A model generated the notes under the pieces. It searched no databases, was not told the origin of the DNA, and was given only the letters and a program-made list of their open reading frames with translations. From Eubacteriales bacterium (lineage in GTDB: Bacteria > Bacillota > Clostridia > Lachnospirales > Lachnospiraceae), in assembly GCA_030536855.1 (NCBI GenBank), contig JAUNPK010000012.1, positions 1 to 64,000 on the forward strand: DNA of 64,000 nt, written 5' to 3'. The position numbers and the translations under genes were made by a program. This document shows positions 7,577 to 15,399 of the stretch, one piece after another (the first letter of the stretch is position 1; each line of letters starts with the position of its first letter).

Positions 7577-9253
7577 CTATTTTTTCCTAACCACCAATAT
7601 ATATTCATTCATCATTGTATTTACTTCTTCACAACGTTCAATGGTTGAATTAATATGATGTGGCATTCTCTTAAAAGAATACTTTCTACTCAAGGAAGCT
7701 TCACACTCATACCCCCTGTTCAAAAACCAATCTTTTAATATTCCTTCCATGTTGATAGTAATCTTTCCCATGACAGTTCTATGACCTACTATCCAAACCT
7801 GAAAGCCACCTTTTTTCATCACTCTATCAGTTTCTAAAACAACTTTATACAAATCCTTTAAAAAAACTAATACATCCTCTTTTCGCTTTTGAATTGACTT
7901 TTCATTTCTATCTAAAGTTTCTGTTACTCTGTCCAACTTCTCATCCAAGTGTGCCTGGCGTATTACATATTTAGATGAATATACATTCTCCATCTGTTTC
8001 ATATATTCAATTGCATTTTTCTTTGCCAATTTTTTTGTTTCTTTATCTTTCAATCTTGTCTTAGAATTTTTAATCTTTCTGTAAATATCCAATCTAACTC
8101 TTTCAGAGATTAGTTGATAAAGGATTTCATTTTTATGTAATAAATCTGTTGATACAAACTGATTGTTGTTAATGCATCCCCTCATTTCTTCCAGCACTTC
8201 TTTAGCTCTTGCTATGTCATTCTTCTTTTCCCGAATTCTGGACTGCATTTGTATTTCTAAACTTGCAACTTCATTTGATTTATAAAAATCTTTTTCATCT
8301 TGCAAGCTCCATTCAGATTTTCTTCCTCCTAATAATTGTTCATCGCAATTACAATCTGCCACTTCAATTCCGACATATCTTTTTAATAAATCTTCCATCC
8401 ACTGGAGAGAAAGCTTTGAAAATTCACCATATGCAACTGTCGTTTTCGAATCACCATATGGCGGTGAAGTAATTACTAAATCTATACTCTTATTTTTCAG
8501 ATAGTTCAATGACTTAGCATTTTGCAAACAAATTGTACTTCTAGTCTCTTTTTTATAACTATCATTCGCCACAACCAACATATCTAACAAATGAGTTACT
8601 GCATCTTCAAATTCATCAATCGCACTAACAGAAAATCTCTTTATGTCACTAGGCGACATTCTGTATAATTTAAATTCACCATTCCTAGTTAATGAAACTC
8701 TTCGTATTGTAGAGCTAAATGCGGTTAACAATATTAAAGCATACATTTCCCGGTTAACCTTATTAGCTTTATTAATAAATTGACCTATTTTATATTTTAA
8801 GAAGTTTAATTCGCGAATATTTTCTTCTTTAAACCAATAATCAATACTGTTAAATGTACAAACTGGTATTAATCGTGCATCAGGGTACTCTTTTTTTACC
8901 TGTTGAACAAAATCACTTAATCTCTTTTTTGTATAATTAGTATTATCTATAGTTAATGCTTTAGTTTTGGACAATAAAACAGCAAGAGGATTCAAATCTG
9001 ATCCCCAAAAGTCCAATCCTAAATATTTTGACTCCAATGCAGTTGTTCCACTTCCCACAAAAGGGTCTAATACAGTTTTTATTGATTTAATTGACATAAC
9101 CTTTTTTATTAAATCACTAACCATTTCAGGAACAGCTTTTGCTGGATATGTATGTAAATTACCCGTTGAAGAGAAAAAAGAGGCATACTTATTTTCACCT
9201 TCGTAATCTAAATTAAGTTCTTCCCATTTTAAAGCATTTTCTGCATTTTTCAT
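7577..9253 (-). CDS. Site-specific DNA methyltransferase (N4-C/N6-A amino type)
   Basis: 558 residues. The SAM-binding motif I is DPFVGSGTT (63-71) followed by FWGSDLNPLA; catalytic motif IV is ITSPPYGDS (261-269), diagnostic of amino-methyltransferases acting on exocyclic N of cytosine or adenine. Residues of roughly 320-460 are highly charged and helical (coiled-coil-like), an insertion that probably carries target recognition or partner contacts. The C-terminus (DRVMKKGGFQVWIVGHRTVM) completes the Rossmann fold. It is the first gene of a three-gene operon, 35 bases before the GHKL start (17 before the open frame). No restriction endonuclease gene is adjacent, so protection of self DNA is presumably coupled to the two downstream proteins (inference). 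Confidence 0.88.
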   Translation of the reverse strand: MKNAENALKWEELNLDYEGENKYASFFSSTGNLHTYPAKAVPEMVSDLIKKVMSIKSIKTVLDPFVGSGTTALESKYLGLDFWGSDLNPLAVLLSKTKALTIDNTNYTKKRLSDFVQQVKKEYPDARLIPVCTFNSIDYWFKEENIRELNFLKYKIGQFINKANKVNREMYALILLTAFSSTIRRVSLTRNGEFKLYRMSPSDIKRFSVSAIDEFEDAVTHLLDMLVVANDSYKKETRSTICLQNAKSLNYLKNKSIDLVITSPPYGDSKTTVAYGEFSKLSLQWMEDLLKRYVGIEVADCNCDEQLLGGRKSEWSLQDEKDFYKSNEVASLEIQMQSRIREKKNDIARAKEVLEEMRGCINNNQFVSTDLLHKNEILYQLISERVRLDIYRKIKNSKTRLKDKETKKLAKKNAIEYMKQMENVYSSKYVIRQAHLDEKLDRVTETLDRNEKSIQKRKEDVLVFLKDLYKVVLETDRVMKKGGFQVWIVGHRTVMGKITINMEGILKDWFLNRGYECEASLSRKYSFKRMPHHINSTIERCEEVNTMMNEYILVVRKK

Positions 9254-9292
9254 TTTATTTCACCTCATTTGAGCCTAAAATCCCATAATCTT

Positions 9293-9321
9293 ATTATACC
9301 TAATTCAACCTGATTTCTCAA
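9293..9321 (-). promoter_or_regulatory. Sigma-A promoter of the MTase-GHKL-receiver operon
   Basis: Minus-strand TTGAGA (9316-9321), exact 17-base spacer, TATAAT (9293-9298), about 40 bases before the methyltransferase start. It gives the operon its own constitutive-looking promoter. Confidence 0.8.
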
Positions 9322-9416
9322 TTATTTTATTCTGTTTTATCAATATAAATATTTATATACTTATTATGTTTCTGCTTATCTCACAAAGCATTTTTCAATA
9401 ATCAAGTCTTTATGCC

Positions 9417-9782
9417 TCATTCCCCATACGGATAATAATGCTCTGCCTTCGACTGAAACTCCTTCAAATCACAAATCTTCAAATCTGCATCAAACTCAGC
9501 AATGGTAACTCCGTCAAAACCATCCACATTGCCCTCGTAGTCACACTTAAAATACCATTCCACCACAACAGTATTCCCGTAAACAATCACACGCTTTATA
9601 TCCCACTGCAAAACAGTACCTTTCCGGTTCCAATCCCCAAACCATCTGCTTATCTGTCCAATGCCTTTATATACCGGACCATAACACTCGCTGTAAATAA
9701 TATCATCGCTGAAAATCTCCTTTACAGCATCAATATCTTTATCCAGCCAGCACTGAAAATATTTTCTAATAACCTCTTCCAT
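9417..9782 (-). CDS. SnoaL/NTF2-like domain protein
   Basis: 121 residues, a single alpha+beta cone of the SnoaL/NTF2 superfamily: IRKYFQCWLDKDIDAVKEIF at the N-terminus and strands such as VVVEWYFKCDYEG. Function is not predictable from the fold; members range from isomerases to binding proteins. Good binding site GAAGGAG at start. It follows the isochorismatase-like gene by 7 bases, so both are probably one transcript. Confidence 0.8.
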   Translation of the reverse strand: MEEVIRKYFQCWLDKDIDAVKEIFSDDIIYSECYGPVYKGIGQISRWFGDWNRKGTVLQWDIKRVIVYGNTVVVEWYFKCDYEGNVDGFDGVTIAEFDADLKICDLKEFQSKAEHYYPYGE

Positions 9783-9789
9783 TCTGTAC

Positions 9790-10314
9790 TTACTCCTTCA
9801 TCCGTTCAATCATTTTCTCCACAGAAATACATTCCGCATATCTGCTCTTCCACATAAATTCGTTATAATACTTATAACTCTGCTCCCCTGTCATAAAAGC
9901 ATTATCGAATGTGGAATTCGCATTTTCCGGCACAATCATTTTAAAACCATGCTCAAATCCGCACTTAATTGTGGCATCAATACTGTAATCTGTCTGCAAT
10001 CCAACAACAGCTACCGTCTGGACATTCTTCTCCCTCAAGTATTCCAACAAACCGGTTCCCTTAAAAGAACTATTTACTGTCTTATCGAAAATATTTTCAC
10101 CCGGCTGTGGGCTAAAACCTTCATATATCTCAAATCCAGATGTTCCCTTCGTCAATTTCTCACCAGCACCATCATCGTGTCTTACATAAATTACTTCAAC
10201 ATGATTCTCTCTGGCTGCTGCAATTAACGTTTTTACAGCATTTTCAAACGCACTAAAATTATACAAATCCAAATTGGTTATCAATTTCTGTGTATCCACC
10301 ACTAACAGTACCAT
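9790..10314 (-). CDS. Isochorismatase-family (cysteine hydrolase) protein with Ser at nucleophile site
   Basis: 174 residues. Family features: catalytic Asp in LLVVDTQ (residue 7), the TVNSSF segment holding the conserved Lys/Ser loop, and GLQTDYSIDAT followed by KCGFEHGF. In family members I know, the last motif reads QTDYCID with the nucleophilic Cys; here the codon gives Ser. Either the protein is inactive, works as a Ser variant, or acts in binding only. Members hydrolyse amides or esters of small metabolites. The start follows AGAGAGGTAGAGC. Neighbours are a SnoaL-like gene and a DUF3795 gene on the same strand. Confidence 0.8.
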   Translation of the reverse strand: MVLLVVDTQKLITNLDLYNFSAFENAVKTLIAAARENHVEVIYVRHDDGAGEKLTKGTSGFEIYEGFSPQPGENIFDKTVNSSFKGTGLLEYLREKNVQTVAVVGLQTDYSIDATIKCGFEHGFKMIVPENANSTFDNAFMTGEQSYKYYNEFMWKSRYAECISVEKMIERMKE

Positions 10315-10331
10315 CTGCTCTACCTCTCTCT

Positions 10332-10709
10332 TTACTTCCTCAAATTGTTTTCTTTATCAAAAAATGCTTTCTCCAGCATATCGTACTCTGCACCCGAACA
10401 GACCTCTTTACATCGTTTCTGATATTCCTTAGAACACTCCAACATACTGCTAATCTTCTCACATGGAAATTCTCCACACTGATTGCATTTATTCACATTA
10501 TGCTCCTTTGTACATTCTACCAAATGATATGTACACTGTTTATGAGAAGAACATCCTTCACATCTAATTTCTTCGTTGGATACAACGCAGTCTCGCCAGC
10601 CTACCCGATACCATAACTCTGCCACATTCTGAAGTTCTTGCTCACTATGTGCATTGTATCTGGGACACTCTATGCAATTATCTCCACATAAGGTAATTTT
10701 TTCTTCCAT
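10332..10709 (-). CDS. DUF3795-type cysteine-rich protein
   Basis: 125 residues; start ATG at 10709, five bases after GGAGG (an upstream GTG/ATG frame is longer but unsupported). Cys clusters CGDNCIECPRY, CEGCSSHKQC, CNQCGEFPCEK and CKEVC match the DUF3795 zinc- or metal-binding pattern. Function unknown. It begins just after the broken GNAT acetyltransferase gene, whose stop lies 18 bases upstream. Confidence 0.75.
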   Translation of the reverse strand: MEEKITLCGDNCIECPRYNAHSEQELQNVAELWYRVGWRDCVVSNEEIRCEGCSSHKQCTYHLVECTKEHNVNKCNQCGEFPCEKISSMLECSKEYQKRCKEVCSGAEYDMLEKAFFDKENNLRK

Positions 10710-10726
10710 GTGACCCTCCACAACAA

Positions 10727-11187
10727 TCATTTCAGCACAATTTTCATATTATGATACTTGACCACAACATCCTCAAAACCAACAGATTTATAAAGTAAAT
10801 ATCCATCCTCTGTTGATTTTAATTCAATAACGCTGACATCTTGTGCTGTAGCTTCTTCCAGCATCATGGTCATTAGTTTCTTTGCATAACCCTTATTCCG
10901 ATATTCCGGCTTTGTATATACATTTAAAACAGTTCCCGTTTTTCAAGTAATAAATGACGGGCTCATAGGTTTTTCCACTATCAGCAAAAAGGCACAAGCA
11001 ATTATATCCTCATCATCCCTTGCAACGTACACCGTCAAATCTTTGTTAAGGTGTTTTTCATAATAGCCTGCAGCGATTCTTGTATCAATTGTTTATCTGT
11101 AATAACCCCTAAATCCTCTTGTAGATATGCAAGTCGTAAATCAGTTAACATATTTATATCTTTTATAGTTGCTTTTTCAAAATTCAT
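10727..11187 (-). pseudogene. GNAT acetyltransferase, frameshift plus nonsense codon
   Basis: ATG at 11187 begins a GNAT-like N-terminus (ATIKDINMLTDLRLAYLQED). The frame must shift near 11070-11085 to continue as YYEKHLNKDLTVYVARDDED. An in-frame TGA at 10943-10945 (where relatives have a Gly codon, GGA) breaks it again before the acetyl-CoA-binding segment VLNVYTKPEYRNKGYAKKLM. The C-terminus is FEDVVVKYHNMKIVLK. Two independent lesions make a true pseudogene likely rather than one sequencing error. Confidence 0.8.
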
Positions 11188-11243
11188 AATTACCTCGTAC
11201 CTTTCGTCTTTCACAACATACTAAAATATGCATGAACGCACCG

Positions 11244-12055
11244 TTATTCCTTAAATGCTTTCTGCGAATTCAAAGTAGTCTGTCTTCTTTTCTCTAATGT
11301 TTTATCAAAAATTGCATCTGAAACTTGCGGAAACGATTCTTGTATTACCTTTACACCTTCTTCTGTAATCCCACCTTTCGTCGCCACTCTTGTAATCACA
11401 TCCTGATATGAATAATTATTTTCAATCATCAATTGCCCCGTCCCTATCATTGTATTTAAAACCATTTGGGCAATTTCTTACACCGCAAGACTTGTATGTT
11501 TTTGTGCTGATGCACAAATTTCATTAAATATTGCCGCTATAAATCCCGGCATACAGCTAACGAGCTCAGATCCCATTCCCATCTCTGATTCTGGCAATTC
11601 TATTACCGACCCTATATATATAACAAATCTTTTATATTAGCTTTGTCCTGCTCATTTACCAAACCATTACAACAAATCAGTGTCTGTGACTTGTTTATCT
11701 CTGCCATCACACTTGGTATGGCTCTCACTATTTTATTTTTACAAATACCTTCAATCTGTTCAAAAGTAATACTTCCGTTGAGCGATACAATGATCTGCTC
11801 TTTCCTTAGACAATTTTTTATTTCTTCCAATACATTTTTCATATCAATAGGTCTGACACAAATAAACAAGATATCAACCAATGTTGCAATTTCTTGATTA
11901 TTTTGACACAAATGACACTCTTCAGCCAAATCGGCTATTTTTTCATAACTTCTATTTGCCACATATAGTTTCCCGTCAACCAAATCACTATTTAAGGACA
12001 ACTTCTCCAAGAGCATCTTGCCCATACTTCCATAACCAATTATTCCAACTCTCAT
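11244..12055 (-). pseudogene. Pyrroline-5-carboxylate reductase-like gene, frameshift plus stop
   Basis: The N-terminal frame MRVGIIGYGSMGKMLLEKL is a Rossmann NAD(P)-binding fold and proceeds to NIKDLLYI, then stops near 11610. Another frame continues SVIELPESEMGMGSELVSCM and FIAAIFNEICASA, has an in-frame TAA near 11481, then resumes as IAQMVLNTMIGTG and VATKGGITEEGVKVIQE, the P5C reductase dimerisation domain. The intact protein would be about 265-270 residues (ProC or ComER-like). Its start overlaps the stop of the upstream membrane protein gene (TAATG), so they were once translationally coupled. Confidence 0.8.
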
Positions 12056-12603
12056 TATGCTTTTCCCTTCCTCTCCTTCTCAATCATCCTTATTACCCTT
12101 GGTCTGTTATATCGTTGCATTATCACAAACATACTCTCCACACCGGCAGCTAAAACTGATGTTATAAAAAATACCCAAAATGTTCCCCAAATTAAAGTAG
12201 CTAATACAGGCACAAAACATAGTACTACTATAATCGAATGCACCACTTCTGACTGGCACATTGCTCCTGCAATTTCTTCCCATGTATGTACTTTTAAATC
12301 TAGCATTTCCGGTACAAAAGTAGGCATTTTATCTTTCCACTTTTTCACTCGCAACACTTCATACAAATGCTTTTCAAATTTCTTCTCTTGAAACCATTTT
12401 CTGCTATAATTGAACCTATTATGAAAGATTCCATTAACAACATATCCAACGGCTAAACGCATCAAAAAATGATAGCTAATAGTACCAAATGTAATCGCTA
12501 TACTCAATATCACAGTATTGGGATTTCATTGATAAATTAGCGTAAATATAATTGTTAACATCACAAGAACTATTGCGGAAATCTTAATCGTTTTTGCAAA
12601 CAT
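12055..12603 (-). pseudogene. Small membrane protein (CrtO-type acyltransferase-like), nonsense codon
   Basis: A good start at 12603 (AAAAGGAGACCGGT then ATG) gives a membrane helix FAKTIKISAIVLVMLTIIF, but codon 26 is TGA. The same frame continues NPNTVILSIAITFGTISYHF, KKFEKHLYEVLRVKKWKDKM, HTWEEIAGAMCQSEVVH and further membrane helices to the end. The pattern recalls proteins annotated as glycosyl-4,4'-diaponeurosporenoate acyltransferase. Translation from GTG 12513 would need a start with no binding site, so I treat the gene as broken. Confidence 0.65.
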
Positions 12604-12721
12604 ACCGGTCTCCTTTTAACGGAAGTAGTACAGAGGGAAACAACTCTCGATATATTAGTTGTAAATAACTCTTACACTCATGCCCCTATTATATCATCTG
12701 CAAAACTTGACTACAATTAAC

Positions 12722-12755
12722 AAAACACCCCAAGCAGCATCTCTACCACTTGGGG
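12722..12755 (-). terminator. Terminator after the 12.8-kb remnant
   Basis: CCCCAAG...CTTGGGG stem followed by TGTTTTG on the minus strand, 7 bases past the stop of the remnant frame at 12762. Confidence 0.65.
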
Positions 12756-12761
12756 CATCCC

Positions 12762-12917
12762 CTACCGTCCCATCCCGGCAACCTTCCTATGCACCCACTT
12801 CTTCACTTCACCAATCCGCTCCCGGAACACATCCAGCATGTTCCTTCCATTGATTACGAACTGCTTCATGAATTTATAGGCTTTTTCCAGCTTATCCTGC
12901 GAAACTCGAAATGTAGA
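12762..12917 (-). pseudogene. C-terminal remnant of an unidentified (possibly mobilisation) protein
   Basis: One minus frame reads without stops into a terminator: FRVSQDKLEKAYKFMKQFV, then NMLDVFRERIGEVKKWVHRK and VAGMGR-stop. The amphipathic helical tail with WVHRK resembles the C-terminus of plasmid recombination/mobilisation proteins of gut clostridia, but this is recollection without a search. The 5' part is gone. Confidence 0.35.
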
Positions 12918-12975
12918 ACAAAAAGAATGCTCCAAGTATAAGAAGTAACATTCAAATGAATAAATTTAAAAAATT

Positions 12976-13017
12976 AAAGGATTAGGAATAGGCGTCCTAA
13001 CCCTTTAACTAGGTTTT
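12976..13017 (+). terminator. Hairpin with T-rich tail
   Basis: AAAGG-TTAGGA / TCCTAA-CCTTT stem, followed a few bases later by GTTTTTGTTT on the plus strand. No plus-strand gene leads into it, so it is probably left over from a lost gene. Confidence 0.45.
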
Positions 13018-13430
13018 TGTTTACTCTAACATGCTGCAAGGCTCCGCACTCCGCTACTTCAACGTTTTTTATCGTGATTAAACTCCACTATTACTTCGCC
13101 TCAATACCACCAACTGGTGTACCTATTATTGTTTCTTACACATGCGCTTCACTTTGGCAGTCCCTTAACTGCGGGTTTTGCATTAGCAGTATTTACAGAC
13201 ACGGTGAATTACCGGCTACAAGGTCCTTCATACTTGAGTACATTGCAAGTCAATATTGCCTTCAAAACTTCTTTAGAAAGTCTCTTCAACGGCAACACCT
13301 CCCTTACCCATTTGTGTGAATTATAATTCATTTATATTATAACATACTTTTTTCAATTGTGTATTAAACTTATGTTACGACCCTATATAGTGTTTTCCTT
13401 GACTAGGATTACCTGACTTTCCGCAAAAAT
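13018..13430. other. 413-bp stretch without a supported gene
   Basis: Overlapping plus-strand frames (13017-13326) have no binding site. The minus strand has GGGAGGTG before a TTG that would encode only about 27 residues (KRLSKEVLKAILTCNVLKYE). The sequence is richer in GC than its surroundings and may be another remnant, but I cannot name it. Confidence 0.4.
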
Positions 13431-13432
13431 GA

Positions 13433-13927
13433 TTATCTTAACATCAAACAAAACTTTACAATCTTCTCCTCGTCTTCCACTTTAACATTCTCCTTAGGAT
13501 CTATCAAAATAAGTTCTGCTTCAAATTTCTCAATGCCAATATACTTTTTCATTTTATCAATTGCTTTATCTGCGCCACCACCACTAAAGCAAGTAAAAAC
13601 TGCTATTTTTTTATCCTTAATATCCGGATTATCATTGATAAAAGTTCTGAGTGGAGGCACAAAGGTGCTTGCCCATACAGGCGTTCCTATGATAATTCTG
13701 TCATATTTATCTGCATCAAATTCATAGGGTAACAATTTCGGTTTTTCACCCATAACAGCACTTTTACCACCCCAGAAAAACTTCTTGGCGCCTTTGTCCG
13801 GATACGCTTTCTTCGGCTCAATTCTAATGATATCCACCTCTCCTGAAGCTTTTATCCCCTCCGCAATTTTATCAGCTACATATTTTGTATTCCCGGACAT
13901 TGAATAATATACAATCGCTGTTCTCAT
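13433..13927 (-). CDS. Flavodoxin
   Basis: 164 residues from ATG 13927, which overlaps the PadR stop as ATGA. The FMN phosphate loop YYSMSGNTKYVA lies at the N-terminus, followed by the flavodoxin core (IIIGTPVWASTFVPPL, then VFTCFSGGGADKA). A single-electron carrier in the cytosol. Third gene of an operon with a membrane ferredoxin-type protein and a PadR repressor, suggesting a small, inducible electron-transfer module. Confidence 0.88.
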   Translation of the reverse strand: MRTAIVYYSMSGNTKYVADKIAEGIKASGEVDIIRIEPKKAYPDKGAKKFFWGGKSAVMGEKPKLLPYEFDADKYDRIIIGTPVWASTFVPPLRTFINDNPDIKDKKIAVFTCFSGGGADKAIDKMKKYIGIEKFEAELILIDPKENVKVEDEEKIVKFCLMLR

Positions 13928-14472
13928 CGCTTTTCCCACTCCTTTATTTGTTCTTTTGCCTCATGGCACCACTCTAAATATGACTCATAAGTCTTAATAC
14001 CAAATTTAACTGTCAGATAATAATGCTTATGCGTATCATCTTCCAAATACTGCCTCAGATTCTCAGCGAACATATTTAAAATCAATAATTCATCCTTGCA
14101 CTTTTCTTCAAATCGCTCAATATGTTCCTTGGCGCCTTCCATACCTATTTCATTTCCAAAAAAGAGTTTCAAAAGCGTTTCATATCGAAGTTCATCCTTT
14201 TCCACCGGCTTTCTCAGCCACTCTTTTAACGAGTCTTTCCCATACTCTGTAATGGAATAAGAAATCTTTTCCCGTCCATTGGAACTTGTATCTTCCTTTG
14301 TAACTTTTCCTTCCTTTTCAAGCTGATTTAAAGTCGGATATATACTTCCGTAACTACCTCCCCAGAAAAAACGAAGCGTTGTGTCAAGTCTCTTTTTCAT
14401 TTCATATCCGGTCATAGGCTCATGGCTTAGCAAGCCTAATAAAACATAATCCATTTTCTTTGTATTTGCCAT
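13924..14472 (-). CDS. PadR-family transcriptional repressor
   Basis: 182 residues. The winged helix is MDYVLLGLLSHEPMTGYEMK ... YGSIYPTLNQLEKEGKV, followed by the wing and a long C-terminal coiled dimerisation domain (VirR-type PadR, Vir_C-like). PadR proteins repress their own operon and respond to small toxic compounds. Two palindromes just upstream of the first gene of this operon (15221-15262) are good candidates for its operators. Confidence 0.88.
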   Translation of the reverse strand: MANTKKMDYVLLGLLSHEPMTGYEMKKRLDTTLRFFWGGSYGSIYPTLNQLEKEGKVTKEDTSSNGREKISYSITEYGKDSLKEWLRKPVEKDELRYETLLKLFFGNEIGMEGAKEHIERFEEKCKDELLILNMFAENLRQYLEDDTHKHYYLTVKFGIKTYESYLEWCHEAKEQIKEWEKR

Positions 14473-14475
14473 TCT

Positions 14476-15219
14476 TCACTTGCTCCTTTTAAATCCATAG
14501 GATAACACTGTCTTTGAGCAATTATCCACACAAGCACCACACTGAATGCATTCCGTGCCAAAATCACAATCATTCTTTACTAATTTTACCACATTCAATC
14601 CCATGGGACACTTCTGATTGCATTTTTTACAGGAAATACATTTCTCCTTCTCCGAAACAATATGGATTCCCGGTAAATGCAATAATTTTCTTATTTTCAT
14701 TCCTATAACCATAAAAGGAGCCATCCAACAGAAATAATGGCAAAATATTCTTTTTCCAAAGAGCACTGCAGGAATCAATATCAAAAATACCACTCCATAA
14801 TAAATCACATAGTCATATATCTCTGCAATGGAAATTCCATGGTCTGTCATATAAAAGAAGTCTATTGTAATTTCCTTTTTTCTAAATATAAAGCATATAA
14901 TTACAGCCAGAATCCAAACTGTCCATATAACATACTTAATATTGTTTCTCCAGCCTTGCTTTGGTGCTTTTTTATTCACAGAAAATAGACATTCCTGCAT
15001 GCCTCCCATAGGACAAGTCCAACTGCAAAACAATCTTCCAAAAAAGACAGACCCCAGCAGCATCAATAAAAAAACAATAAAGCTTCCTGTTACAATACCT
15101 TCCATAGCTCCTTGAATAATCAAGTAAGGAGACATATACCAAATTGTAAGCGGAAACAAAAGCATCGAGATAATCAGTATTAATTTTCTAACATTTTGTC
15201 TTTTCATAATGTTCTTCAT
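14476..15219 (-). CDS. Membrane 4Fe-4S electron-transfer protein (NapH/CcoG-like)
   Basis: 247 residues. Membrane helices near 10-30, 45-65, 100-120 and 140-165 carry cysteine motifs CSWTCPMGGMQEC and CHYFCWMAP. The C-terminal part has two ferredoxin clusters, CISCKKCNQKCP and CIQCGACVDNC. This layout is that of NapH/MauN-type quinol or flavin electron-transfer proteins at the cytoplasmic membrane. First gene of the operon; the PadR gene starts 4 bases after its stop. A partnership with the flavodoxin is inferred from context. Confidence 0.85.
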   Translation of the reverse strand: MKNIMKRQNVRKLILIISMLLFPLTIWYMSPYLIIQGAMEGIVTGSFIVFLLMLLGSVFFGRLFCSWTCPMGGMQECLFSVNKKAPKQGWRNNIKYVIWTVWILAVIICFIFRKKEITIDFFYMTDHGISIAEIYDYVIYYGVVFLILIPAVLFGKRIFCHYFCWMAPFMVIGMKIRKLLHLPGIHIVSEKEKCISCKKCNQKCPMGLNVVKLVKNDCDFGTECIQCGACVDNCSKTVLSYGFKRSK

Positions 15220-15220
15220 A

Positions 15221-15268
15221 TATCAAATTGATACATTATACAATATATCATTTTGATATATTTGTCAA
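15221..15268 (-). promoter_or_regulatory. PadR-type double operator and promoter
   Basis: A perfect 21-bp palindrome at 15242-15262 has arms AATATATCA / TGATATATT around TTT. A second, shorter one at 15221-15233 is TATCA-AAT-TGATA. Both fit ATCA-N3-TGAT, with centres 25 bp apart. A -35 box TTGACA (15263-15268, minus) abuts the larger palindrome, and TATAAT at 15235-15240 lies 22 bases on, so the operator occupies the spacer. This predicts repression of the ferredoxin-PadR-flavodoxin operon by its own PadR. Confidence 0.65.
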
Positions 15269-15399
15269 GACAAAAACGCCCTTCACACTACCATCATTTC
15301 AGAGCGGTTAAAACACGAAGTTCAAAGAATGATTATGTTCTTTTAAAAAAGTTCCTTCGTATACGCTTTTCATTTCATCATAACTTATTTGACAAACTA

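Noticed and set aside
13017-13326. Plus-strand ORFs of 69 and 100 residues
   Set aside because: No ribosome binding site, overlapping frames and no family resemblance.
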